Positions 1 through 8,796 are shown, counted from the stretch's first letter. The stretch: DNA of 11,762 nt from an uncultured Mycoplasmataceae bacterium (GCA_949289925.1 CASEPW010000035.1:1-11762); one strand, 5' to 3'. Notes: generated by a model not told the origin, from the sequence alone. Translations and numbers: made by a program.

Positions 1-224
<224 letters not shown>

Positions 225-1175
225 TTGAAAAAAATTCCAGCATTATATAAACAATTACATACAAGAATTGAAATAATTAAATTTATTGATAAATTTAAGT
301 TTTATACTTTATTAGATTTTAAAAAATATTTTTCATTATTAGAATTTGTTCCACAACTTGTAACAAATAATAATGATTTTTTATATAAAGATAGAATTAT
401 TAAATTTGATAATATAAATAATCATGAAATTTACCAAATTTTAGAATATTGTGATCTAGAACTAATAAAAATTTTACATAATAATAATTTCCCATATGGT
501 TTAATTAGTTTTTATCCATCAATTGAAAGAGATAAAAATAATACTTTTATTAAATCAGTTAGTGAAAATAAAATTTTAATATTACAAAAATTGCTGTTAA
601 TAAATGCCAATAATGACTCTATTATAAAAATTACAAATGAACTTATTTCATTAATAAATGAGATTGTTAAAAAAATTGATTTACATAATACTTCGACTAT
701 CCCTCAAAAGGTTGAGATAATAGAATTTAAGAAAATAAAGAAAATATATCCAACTATTTCAACTAATGATGCTATTAATGAATTAGTATCTAAAAAAAAA
801 TGTGTTCTTGTGTTTAATTTAGATAATACATTTGGTCATATAAGTCGTAAAGAATTATTAACATTTAAAATTAATGCAACATTATACGTAAAATCAAATA
901 TCAATAATAAATCTATTGAGCTTTTTAATTTTTATATTTGTCCGAAAATTGAAGAGATATTAAATAAATTCCAATATAATGTTGATTTCATGAATAATGT
1001 TGATTTATTATCTGAAATTTTTAATGAATTTAATGATTTATTAGGAATAGAAATAAATTTTTCAAGACTTTTACTTTATGTTCTAAATAAAATACATATT
1101 TCTGAAATTAATAATTCTCCTATCAGTAAAGATATAGAAGATAATTTTAAAATTAATAAACTATTTAGAATTTAA
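225..1175 (+). CDS. AsnA-like protein (asparagine synthetase A / class II synthetase fold), probable pseudoenzyme
   Basis: The product has 316 residues, close to AsnA (330 in E. coli), and contains no Trp, signal peptide or membrane segment. I aligned it by eye to E. coli AsnA from memory. YFSLLEFVPQLVTNNND (about 35-51) follows the AsnA motif 1 strand and its Asp46 region. YGLISFYPSIERD (91-103) follows the motif 2 region. IEFKKIKKIYPTIST (166-180) and VLVFNL (194-199) follow IHFVHSQELLSRYPDLD and the strand behind it. GIEINFSRLLLYVL (274-287) follows motif 3 GGGIGQSRLTMLLL and keeps its Arg. The catalytic VDQWDWE segment reads VSENKIL, losing Gln116 and Asp118 of AsnA, and the Lys77 region is not kept. 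I infer a catalytically dead paralogue with an unknown, perhaps tRNA- or synthetase-related, role. The TTG start abuts the lysS stop and is in the same frame. The last 15 bases overlap gatB tail to tail. The gene call is sure; the family call is moderate. Confidence 0.7.
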   Translation: MKKIPALYKQLHTRIEIIKFIDKFKFYTLLDFKKYFSLLEFVPQLVTNNNDFLYKDRIIKFDNINNHEIYQILEYCDLELIKILHNNNFPYGLISFYPSIERDKNNTFIKSVSENKILILQKLLLINANNDSIIKITNELISLINEIVKKIDLHNTSTIPQKVEIIEFKKIKKIYPTISTNDAINELVSKKKCVLVFNLDNTFGHISRKELLTFKINATLYVKSNINNKSIELFNFYICPKIEEILNKFQYNVDFMNNVDLLSEIFNEFNDLLGIEINFSRLLLYVLNKIHISEINNSPISKDIEDNFKINKLFRI

Positions 1176-2597
1176 TAACTCTTTTAAAAGTGTCATTGTT
1201 ACATTGGGATTTGCTTGAGAATTTGTTTCCTTCATCACCATACCAACAAAAAACTTTTCAACTCTTTCAGGTCTTTCTGCATATTGGTCTAACATAGATT
1301 TATTTTTATCCATATAAGATAAAATTATATTTTTTATAATATTTGGGTCTGAAATTTGTTCATATCCTAATTCTTTAATTAAAGTAGAAAATGTTTTTTC
1401 AGATTGATTGAAGAATTCAAATAATAGATTTTTAGCTTGTTTTGAATTTATTTCTTTTTTAATAATTAATTTCTTAAAAAAATCAATTAATTGTTCAATT
1501 TGAAAATCATTTAATTCAGCTATATTTAAATTAAATTTATCTAGTAATCCTGCAATTTCATTTGCTAATCAATTATAAATAGTTATAGATTCATTTTTAA
1601 AGTTATCATTAATTTTTGTAAATAAATTATATAAATCATAATTATCTAACAATAAATCAATTTTTTCTTGATCAAATTGTAATTTTTCTTTTAAGAAAAT
1701 ACTTATTTCTTCTGGTGATTTATTAGATTCTTTAATAATTTTAGAAACATAATCATCATCTAATTTAAGATTAATGATATTAGGTTCTGTTATATATCTA
1801 TAATCAACTGCATTAGATTTTTCTCTCATAAATTCTGTTTCGCCATTGATGTCATTAAATCTTCTTGTTTCTTGATTAACAATATTATTTGTAAGTAATA
1901 ACTTTGTTTGTCTCTTTATTTCAAAATTAATTGCTTTTTTTACATTATTTAAACTATTTATATTTTTTATTTCTACTTTATTGTTATATCAATCAACTCC
2001 AAATGGTCTTAAAGAAATATTTACATCTACTCTCATTGAACCATCTTCCATTTTTGCATCAGAAATATCTTTGAATATTAAAATTCTTTTCAATTCTGAT
2101 AAATAATCATATACCTCATCTGCTGAATGCAAACAAGGAGTACTTACGATTTCAATTAATGGAATACCTGCTCTATTATAATCCATTAATAATTTATTGT
2201 TTTCATTTATTTTTTTAGCTGTATCTTCTTCTAAATGAATTCTTTCAATTGTAACTATTTTTTCATTATTTATTTTGATTTTTCCATATGATCCTATAGG
2301 GTAATATTGTTGTGTAATTTGAAATCCTTTTGGTAAATCAACATAAAAATAATTTTTTCTATCAAACTGTATATTTTTATAATTAATATTCATTTTTAAT
2401 GCATCTGCTAAAATAATCCCCTTTTCTATAGCTTTTTTATTTGGTCTAGGTAATATTCCAGGTAAAGCTAAATCCATTCATGAAACAGCAGTATTTGGTT
2501 CTTGATGATGTGTGTTTTTAGCATAAGAAAACATTTTTGTATTTGTCTTTAAAACTATATGTACTTCAACTCCGATAATTACTTCAAAATTTTTCAT
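1161..2597 (-). CDS. gatB: Aspartyl/glutamyl-tRNA amidotransferase subunit B
   Basis: GatB is the tRNA-binding and kinase subunit of GatCAB. It phosphorylates the side chain of Glu (or Asp) on mischarged tRNA, and ammonia from GatA then displaces the phosphate. The 478 residues match the usual length of about 476. Visible signatures are GVEVHIVLKTNTKMFS (9-24), ALPGILPRPN (44-53), YFYVDLPKGFQITQ (83-95), HLEED (121-125), YNRAGIPLIEIVS (140-152), DGSMRVDVNIS (185-195), VDYRYITEP further on, and the C-terminal YqeY-like tail ending in QANPNVTMTLLKELL. TGA encodes Trp at residues 40 and 203 and again in the YNWLANEIAG stretch. The ATG at 2597 sits one base after the gatA stop, which suggests coupled translation. 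The stop TAG at 1161-1163 lies inside the convergent AsnA-like gene. Confidence 0.98.
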
Positions 2598-2598
2598 A

Positions 2599-3984
2599 TT
2601 AATTATTCTCACTTTCTTCAATAGCTTTAGCAACATTTAGAACTAATTGATCTTTCTTTTGTTTAGAAAATATATTAAGACCTAGTGGCATATTATTAAC
2701 ATTAATAGCAGGAATAGTTAATGAAGGAAGACCTGCAAAATTTGCTATTTGTAAAACATCATCACATATATTACATGTTTCTCTATTTTCTTCAACATCT
2801 TTTATTAATGGTGCAATTCTACTGCTTCCAGGAGTTATAACTACATCAAAATCCTCAAATATCTTATTTATTCTATTTATCAATAATGTTTTAATTTGTT
2901 TTGCCTTTAAATATACATCATTAAAATTACAATATTGTGTAGCATAAGCTCCAATAATAAATCTTCTTTTTAATTGTTTGCCAAAAAATGTAGTTCTAGA
3001 TTTAATAGCAATATCTTCATAATTTATACCATCTATAGATTCACCAAATAAAATACCATTTAAATTTGCATAACATGTTACTGCTTCTGAATAACTTAGT
3101 GTTTTATATATAGGATCAATCAATTTCAATAATTCTTCTCCGAAGTTAATAAATTCTATATTAAAATTTTTCTTTAATTTATTTAGATATTCTATAAATA
3201 TTTCTTTCTCACTATCTAGCATATTATTTATTGCTTCATTGAATACTGCAATCTTGACATTCTTATTTTGTTTTAAATTATCATAAAAATTTGTTTTATC
3301 TATTGTTATTGAACTAAAATCTTTATTATCCTTTTTAACTAAAACATCTAAAACTATAGCTATATCATCAATTGAGTTTGCTAATATTCCAACATGATCA
3401 ATACTTGGTGCATATGGATAAATACCATATCTAGAAATAAGCCCATATGTTGGTTTATAACCATATATACCTAAAAATGATGCAGGTTTTCTAATTGAAT
3501 CACCAGTATCAGTAGCAATGGCAAAATTTACAATATCTTGTTTTACCATTACAGATGAACCTGATGAACTTCCTCCTGTTATTCTATTATTGTCTAAAGG
3601 ATTAATAACATAACCATAACCTGAAAAAGTTCCAGTTCCTCCTAAACCAAATTCATCTAAATTATCTTTTGAAACTAAAATTGCATTAGCGTCATCTAAT
3701 AATGATTTAACTGTTGAATTATATTGTGGAACATAATGTTCTAAAAATCTACTTCCACCTGTAGTTGTAATACCTTTAGTTGAAATATTATCCTTAAGAG
3801 AATACACAACACCATCTAGTAATGAATCAGTCTTTGCATCGCTATGCTTAAATTCAACTTGAGTTAATGACATATTTAAATGTTTGTTCTCATTAATTAA
3901 ACTTATGGCATTATCATAGGCCATTTTTGGTGTTAATAGATTATTTTCATATTGTTCTTTAACTTTTAAAATTTTACTTTTCAT
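2599..3984 (-). CDS. gatA: Aspartyl/glutamyl-tRNA amidotransferase subunit A
   Basis: GatA is the amidase-signature subunit, which hydrolyses glutamine and delivers ammonia to GatB. Its 461 residues are slightly short of the usual 475-490. The Ser-cisSer-Lys triad is visible as Lys64 (YSLKDN), Ser139 in GGSSSGSS, and nucleophile Ser163 in TDTGDSIRKP. The spacings of 75 and 24 residues equal those in the amidase FAAH. Asp162 replaces the Gly usual before the nucleophile (GGSIRQP). The C-terminal part keeps FDVVITPGS and NFAGLPSLTIPA. The frame contains no Trp. The start ATG at 3984 overlaps the gatC end by 11 bases, and the stop lies one base before gatB, so gatCAB is translated as a tightly coupled block. 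No clear Shine-Dalgarno sequence is present, which fits translational coupling. Confidence 0.98.
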   Translation of the reverse strand: MKSKILKVKEQYENNLLTPKMAYDNAISLINENKHLNMSLTQVEFKHSDAKTDSLLDGVVYSLKDNISTKGITTTGGSRFLEHYVPQYNSTVKSLLDDANAILVSKDNLDEFGLGGTGTFSGYGYVINPLDNNRITGGSSSGSSVMVKQDIVNFAIATDTGDSIRKPASFLGIYGYKPTYGLISRYGIYPYAPSIDHVGILANSIDDIAIVLDVLVKKDNKDFSSITIDKTNFYDNLKQNKNVKIAVFNEAINNMLDSEKEIFIEYLNKLKKNFNIEFINFGEELLKLIDPIYKTLSYSEAVTCYANLNGILFGESIDGINYEDIAIKSRTTFFGKQLKRRFIIGAYATQYCNFNDVYLKAKQIKTLLINRINKIFEDFDVVITPGSSRIAPLIKDVEENRETCNICDDVLQIANFAGLPSLTIPAINVNNMPLGLNIFSKQKKDQLVLNVAKAIEESENN

Positions 3985-4264
3985 TTTTTATTACCACATA
4001 TTTATCTTTTAATAATTTACAATTTGAAAAAGGTTTATCATCTTCTTCTACTATTGTATCTTCTCTTAATGGTGTAGATTCAAATTCAATACAAAAATTC
4101 GTAGGTTGAACATTTATGGTTGAAATATTAGATATTGATTTTAATTGGTCTTCTATAACATGAAATTCATCACATATTGATTCAATATCTGTTTCACTTA
4201 ATTCAAACATTAATTCTTTTGCTAATAATTTTATTCGATTTTTAATTTCTTTCATTTTTACCAT
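3974..4264 (-). CDS. gatC: Aspartyl/glutamyl-tRNA amidotransferase subunit C
   Basis: GatC is the small subunit that wraps around GatA and steadies the GatA-GatB contact. The 96 residues match the family size. The N-terminal helices read KLLAKELMFELSETDIESI (12-30), and the typical core is NVQPTNF (51-57) followed by TPLRED (64-69). The C-terminal KYVVIKNEK replaces the usual short tail. The start is uncertain: ATG at 4264 gives MVKMKEI, while ATG at 4255 would drop three residues and matches the family length equally well. Neither has a Shine-Dalgarno sequence. It is the first gene of gatCAB and lies 40 bases downstream of the ECF-like gene, with an inverted repeat in that gap. It overlaps gatA by 11 bases. 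Confidence 0.93.
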   Translation of the reverse strand: MVKMKEIKNRIKLLAKELMFELSETDIESICDEFHVIEDQLKSISNISTINVQPTNFCIEFESTPLREDTIVEEDDKPFSNCKLLKDKYVVIKNEK

Positions 4265-4267
4265 ATA

Positions 4268-4286
4268 TATTTTACAATGTAAAATA
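4268..4286. promoter_or_regulatory. Perfect 9-1-9 inverted repeat in front of gatC
   Basis: The arms TATTTTACA and TGTAAAATA flank a single central base and end three bases before the gatC ATG at 4264. On the minus strand the right half contains TAAAAT at 4269-4274, which could serve as a -10 element for gatCAB. No run of T follows in the direction of transcription, so an intrinsic terminator for the upstream gene is unlikely. An operator for a dimeric regulator or a chance AT palindrome is possible. The function is not shown. Confidence 0.4.
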
Positions 4287-4304
4287 AAATAATTAAATTT
4301 TCAT

Positions 4305-5609
4305 TTAAATTTCGTCTGAAATGTTCAAATTGATATTAGGAGTAATTATTCTAAATATTGGAAAAATTACTAATAAATTTATAGCAATCATAGGGATAAA
4401 TAATAATATTCTAATTAATAATCATGTTTCAAATGAAAGTGTAGATAATATAGTATCATAGGTTGGCATCATTAAGACATTAACTAGTAATTCACTGATA
4501 ACAATACAAACAAATACAGGAATAAAAGACATAAATCATGAACTTTCTGGTGCTAATATTTTGTATTTCTTATATTTATTGTATTTATTAATTGAAACAT
4601 TTTCTTTATATGAAATATAACTATCTGCAATTAATGATTTAAAAAAACTTCTTGTTAGTTCATACTTACTATTATTATTTGCTATAAAATTTTTTGTCAT
4701 TAATAATGATAATTCTTTATTATTATTTGTTCCAAAATATTCATTTATTTTTTGACTACTAATTCCATTTGATGATGCAATAAGAGATAAAACATTTATA
4801 GTTTTTTTATTTAATTCATTTTTATATATTTTTTTAATTTTTAATTTATTTATTTTAAATAACTTTAAAGAATTACAATTGTAATCATAAGATTCCTCGA
4901 TTAGTCTTCCTATTTTAATGTAATTAGAATATTTAATTTTTTTAACATATATTATTCAAATAAATATATTACCTAATAATAATGATATAGTTACTAAAAA
5001 AATCAAACCTCAAAGTCTAATATCAATATCAACTCCAATAAAAGTAAAACTAAACAATTTTGATCAATTTTTATCGCCTGCAAAGAAATAAAGCACCAAG
5101 AATGAAGCTATTCATGAAATTATAAACAAAATAGAAGAATAAAAACAAAATTTATATTCATTTTTATTTGATAATGAAACTATATTTCTTATTATTCCAC
5201 CAACTAAGCCAAAGAACATTGCTGAAACAAAATACCCAATATGAAAAACACCTGCAGTAAGAGAAATAGTTAAAAAATCAGTTGCTGCACCAATGCAAAC
5301 ACCTATAATAGGACCAAATAGCAATCCACCAATTTTTATTAAAATACTTTCAAAAATTATTCTAGTTCCAGGTCAAGTTCTAAAAATTATTGATGCAATA
5401 TCAGCTGAAATAATAGTTAATAGTATTAAAATTGCTATAGATAATGCAACAGTCATTCCAATAGATGCAATGCCTTTTATATTTGCTCTTGGAATAATAA
5501 AAAACTTCTTTTTTAAATGATATTTATAATAAATTTTCTTTATCACAAGCAATATAATAATTAATGCAAAGAAAAATAAAAATAATATAGAAGATTCCAA
5601 AATAGTCAT
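4305..5609 (-). CDS. ECF transporter S-component-like membrane protein with a winged-helix-like cytoplasmic insert
   Basis: The product has 434 residues, about twice the usual S component (170-220). Hydrophobic segments lie at about 5-23, 47-68, 92-112, 121-144, 155-177, 198-221, 358-382 and 397-420. Residues 77-142 resemble the folate-type S component core: an Arg before the second helix, then GGLLFGPIIGVCIGAATDF and GYFVSAMFFGLVGGIIRN. The last pair of helices (LLIRILLFIPMIAINLLVIFP) resembles the family's end. S components bind a vitamin or other substrate and dock onto the shared EcfT/EcfA energising module, which is not encoded in this window. The substrate cannot be told. Residues 223-355 form a large Lys/Asn-rich insert containing a stretch (about 270-320) that reads like a winged helix-turn-helix. 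TGA encodes Trp, for example at 79 and 166. The ATG lies three bases after the ung stop, in the same frame, so the genes look coupled. Confidence 0.75.
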
Positions 5610-5612
5610 AAA

Positions 5613-6272
5613 TTATCAATTAATATTATAATTTTTTTTATTAGATAAAAACAAATTTATTTTACTAAAAGGTTTTGAATCGAAAAAACCATTATATGCT
5701 GATAATGGAGATGGATGTGCTGATTCAATTATAAAATGTTTATTTTCATTTATAAATTTTTTATATTTTCTAGCATCATTTCCTCATAATATGAATACAA
5801 TATCATTTAAATTATCATTTATTGTAGAGATGATATTCTTTGTAAATTCTTGCCATCCATAATCCTTATGAGAAAGACTTTTACCTTTATCAACTGTCAA
5901 AATTGTATTAATTAGTAACACTCCTTGACTAGCTCAATCGGATAAATTAGTGTTGGTTCTTTGAATATTTAAATCATTATTTAGTTCTTTAAATATATTT
6001 AGTAATGATTTAGGTGCTTTTTGGTTTAAAACACTAAAGGCTAAACCATGTGCTTGATTATCATTTATATATGGATCTTGACCTAAAATAACTACTTTTG
6101 TTTCTTCAAAATTAAAAAAATTAAATGCTGTAAATAAATCATTTTCTTTAGGAAAAATGTTATTTTTATTTTCTAACAATTTTTCTTTAATTTTTAGAAA
6201 ATATTCTTTCTTCATTTCACTATCAATAATAAATTTTCAATTAGTTTTAATATTATTTATAACTCTATACAT
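5613..6272 (-). CDS. ung: Uracil-DNA glycosylase, family 1
   Basis: UDG removes uracil from DNA by cleaving the glycosidic bond and starts base-excision repair. The 219 residues match the family. The start at 6272 ([10 protein letters not shown]) is chosen because [15 protein letters not shown] (11-25) matches the conserved N-terminal W..fl..e..K.YF pattern; a start at the later Met20 would lose it. The catalytic Asp66 lies in GQDPY (64-68), QAHGLAFSV follows, and [16 protein letters not shown] (116-131), VFILWGNDARKY (159-170) and the catalytic His186 in HPSPLS are all present. Position 69 is Ile where most UDGs have His (GQDPYHG). TGA encodes Trp at 113 and elsewhere, including the last residue. 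The ATG is one base after the lipoprotein stop and no Shine-Dalgarno sequence is visible, so it probably depends on coupling to that gene. Confidence 0.97.
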
Positions 6273-6273
6273 A

Positions 6274-7392
6274 TTAACTAATAGAAATTAAAGAACTAAC
6301 AAAATTTTTAGCATCTGTTGACTTATTTAATTGATTTTTAAATTCATCATAATTATCATTTGATAATTCTAACAAGTTTTGAATTTGATTATTTATTTTT
6401 GTTTGTGTTTCTACTGCAACTTTAAAATCAGAAGGCGAAGAATTATCAAAAACAAATGGTCAAGTATTAAAATCACTACCTGCACCTGACTCAATGAATT
6501 GAATTGAACCATTTGATTTATATGTTGTAACATTATCCTTTGTATCAGCAAAGAAAGATTGTTGAATGTTAAAGTATAATTTTTTGTTTAATGAAACATT
6601 AAAAGAATTTCTTGTTAAATCAGTGGTACCGTTATCAAATTTAAAATTCTTTCAATATTCTTTAAAATTTGAATTTTTAAGTTCATCCATAGAAATATTA
6701 TCTGCAAAAGAATTAGAACCTGTAATTTTATAAAACCCTAATTTTAAAATTATATCACTAATTTCAATAGTAGCTTTGTAAGGATTTGGTTTTTCAATAG
6801 ATTCACCATTTTCTATAACTGTTTGTGTAGGAACTAGTGTTCCATAAGCAAGTTTATTGCCTGTAGGTCAAATTGCATTTTGATCAACATTAAAATTGAT
6901 AGATTCAATTTTTAATCTATATGTAGATTTTCCCTCACCAAGCCCTAAACTATAAGCTAATTCAAATTCTCTAGTAGTTGCATTATATGTTAAACCTGTA
7001 TCACTAACTTCACTTGTTTTAGCATCAATAGTAGGATTTCTAGTTAGAAAATATAAATATTCATTAATAATTTCAAATAAATAATTAGAAACATTTATAA
7101 ATAAGTTTTGTTTAACTGTTTCTTTTTGGTTTTCAATGAATTCAGGTTTTTTAATTTCTTCATCACTATATTTACCATTAGGATTGAAAGAGTAAGTAGT
7201 TAATTTATCATCAGTGCCTACTTTTCCATAAGCATTACTTCTAACACTATATTTTTCTCCACCTACATTAATATTGTATGTTTTTAAATTTATTGATGTT
7301 CCTTGAGAACAAGATACTAAAAAGGGAGTTAAAAAAATCCCAATTATTCCTAAAGAAAATGTTGCAAATAAAATTTTTCTATTAATTTTCAT
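6274..7392 (-). CDS. Mollicute-type lipoprotein of unknown function
   Basis: The product has 372 residues and a classic lipoprotein signal: basic MKINRK, a hydrophobic core (about 7-24), and the lipobox LVSC with the lipidated Cys28 followed by SQG. It should be anchored to the outer face of the cell membrane. The mature part is rich in Asn, Ser, Thr and Lys and has no further membrane span. It contains a short aromatic helix-like stretch (NYLFEIINEYLYFL, about 102-115), and the C-terminal 60 residues look helical (QIQNLLELSNDNYDEFKNQL). I do not recognise a domain and cannot assign a ligand. TGA encodes Trp at four or so sites, for example after QNAI at about 174. It is the first gene of a unit continuing into ung and the ECF-like gene, with a strong promoter just before its ATG. 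Pairing with an S-component-like protein might hint at substrate capture, but that is only inference. Confidence 0.9.
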
Positions 7393-7398
7393 ATAGGG

Positions 7399-7427
7399 AT
7401 TATAACATAATAAATTTTATTTATAAA
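7399..7427 (-). promoter_or_regulatory. Promoter of the lipoprotein-ung-ECF unit, probably giving a leaderless mRNA
   Basis: An extended -10, TGTTATAAT, has its hexamer at 7399-7404. A -35-like TTTATA lies at 7422-7427 with a 17-base spacer. Only six bases (CCCTAT) separate TATAAT from the ATG at 7392, so initiation at the usual distance would place the first transcribed base at or next to the A of the start codon. No Shine-Dalgarno sequence exists, which agrees with a leaderless message. The promoter fills the 39-base gap behind dnaB. Confidence 0.7.
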
Positions 7428-7431
7428 AATA

Positions 7432-8796
7432 CTAATTTCTATCAATATACTTACCTATTGGTTTATCAAAAACTAATTGGACTTCTCCTGTTGCACCATT
7501 TCTATGTTTTGCAATAATAAAATCAACTAATACATTTTGAACATATGTTTTCATTTTTTCATCAGATTTTTGATTATCAATTTCATCACGTTCATAATTT
7601 AAAAAAGTAACTAAATCTGCATCTTGTTCAATTGCACCAGATTCACGTAAATCTGACAACATAGGTTTTCTATCTGATCCTTTTCTTTCTTCAATCTTTC
7701 TTGATAATTGTGCAATAGCAATAACTGGAGATTCAATGTCTCTTGCAATAGATTTTAAAAATCTAGAAATTTGTGAAACCTCTTGTTGTCTATTAGTACC
7801 AATTTTTGTAGATCCTTGAACTAATTGTAAATAATCAACTATAACTAGTTTAATTTTCTTTTTATTACTAACTAATTGTTTTAATTTTGTTTGAATTTCC
7901 ATAATAGATATATTAGAACAATCATCTATATAGATAGGTAATTTAGATATATTTTTTATAGATTGATAAATAACATATTCATCATTTTCAGATCATGAAC
8001 CATCTCTTAAAATTGTAGAAGGAATACCTGATTCACAACTAACTAATCTTTGATATAGTTGATCTGCCCCCATTTCAAGAGAAAACATTACAACACACTC
8101 ATCATCATTACAGTTTTTTGCAACATTCAATAACATATTAAGTGCAAGTGCTGTTTTACCAATAGAAGGTCTAGCTGCTAAAATAATTAAGTCACCTGGT
8201 TGAAAACCATTTGTAAATTTATCAATAGAATTAAAGCCGGTTCCAGTTCCCGTTAACATACCTTTATTTTTTCTAATTTTGATTAACTTATCTTGATATT
8301 CTTTAGCAATCTCATCTGATTTAATAAAATCTGAAGAATTTCTTGATTTAACTAATTCCATAAAATTTTTTTCTAAATTTCACATTGAATCATCAAAATT
8401 TTTTAAATCAAGATTCATATCAATTAATTGCTTTCCAAATGTTATTAATTTTTTAGATGTTGAATAATTAATTAATGCTTCTATATATGATTCTAAATCT
8501 AAAGAATGTACAAACATAGAGTTCAATTCAACAAGATATTCATGAACTTTAGGAAAATCATATTCTGAATTTGTTTCAATTAAATTGTTAACAATTAATG
8601 AATCAATGCTTGCACCATGTGATGCCAAATCTTTAATAACATTAAAAATAATTCTATCCTCATTTGTAACAAAATCATCTCCATTCAATTTATTGACAAT
8701 TTTGTAAATTGAATTTGAATCATTTAATGCAATTGCAAGTATGGCTTGTTCAATTTGAATAATATTATTTTTTATTTCATTTGAAAATTTAGGCAT
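7432..8796 (-). CDS. dnaB: Replicative DNA helicase DnaB
   Basis: DnaB is the hexameric 5'-3' helicase that unwinds DNA at the replication fork. The 454 residues are full length. The N-terminal domain (about 10-125) begins with IIQIEQAILAIAL and includes DFVTNEDRIIFNVIKDL. After a linker (SDEIAKEYQDKLIKIRKN), the RecA-like domain shows FNSIDKFTNGFQPGDLIILA, Walker A ARPSIGKT (208-215), SLEMGADQLYQRL (239-251), Walker B LVIVDYLQLVQG (317-328), QEVSQISRFLKSIARD, and FIIAKHRNGATGEVQL near the end. TGA encodes Trp at 139 and 268, so a standard-code reading breaks the gene into three. The ATG at 8796 overlaps the end of rplI by eight bases and is preceded by GAGG six bases away. The rplI-dnaB order is common in Bacillota and their relatives. 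Confidence 0.98.

Noticed and set aside
1142..1155. Palindrome TAATTTT/AAAATTA just beyond the gatB stop, considered as a gatB terminator
   Set aside because: The stem is all A/T, there is no loop to speak of and no T run follows on the minus strand. It also encodes the C-terminus of the AsnA-like protein.
1178..1193. Near-palindrome ACTCTTTTAAAAGTGT after the + strand stop, considered as a terminator
   Set aside because: It has one mismatch and no downstream T run, and it is explained by coding for TLLKE near the end of gatB.
5293..5520. Open frame of 75 codons on the + strand
   Set aside because: It lies antisense within the membrane core of the ECF-like gene, has no ribosome binding site, and its hydrophobic composition mirrors the opposite strand. 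It is a shadow frame.
7409..7431. AT-rich stem (ATAAAT, three bases, ATTTAT) after dnaB, considered as a terminator
   Set aside because: It is short, all A/T and overlaps the -35 and spacer of the lipoprotein promoter, so termination is not supported.
7432..8796. dnaB seen as three separate fragments, suggesting a pseudogene
   Set aside because: The breaks are in-frame TGA codons at Trp positions (139 and 268). With TGA read as Trp the 454-residue helicase is complete.
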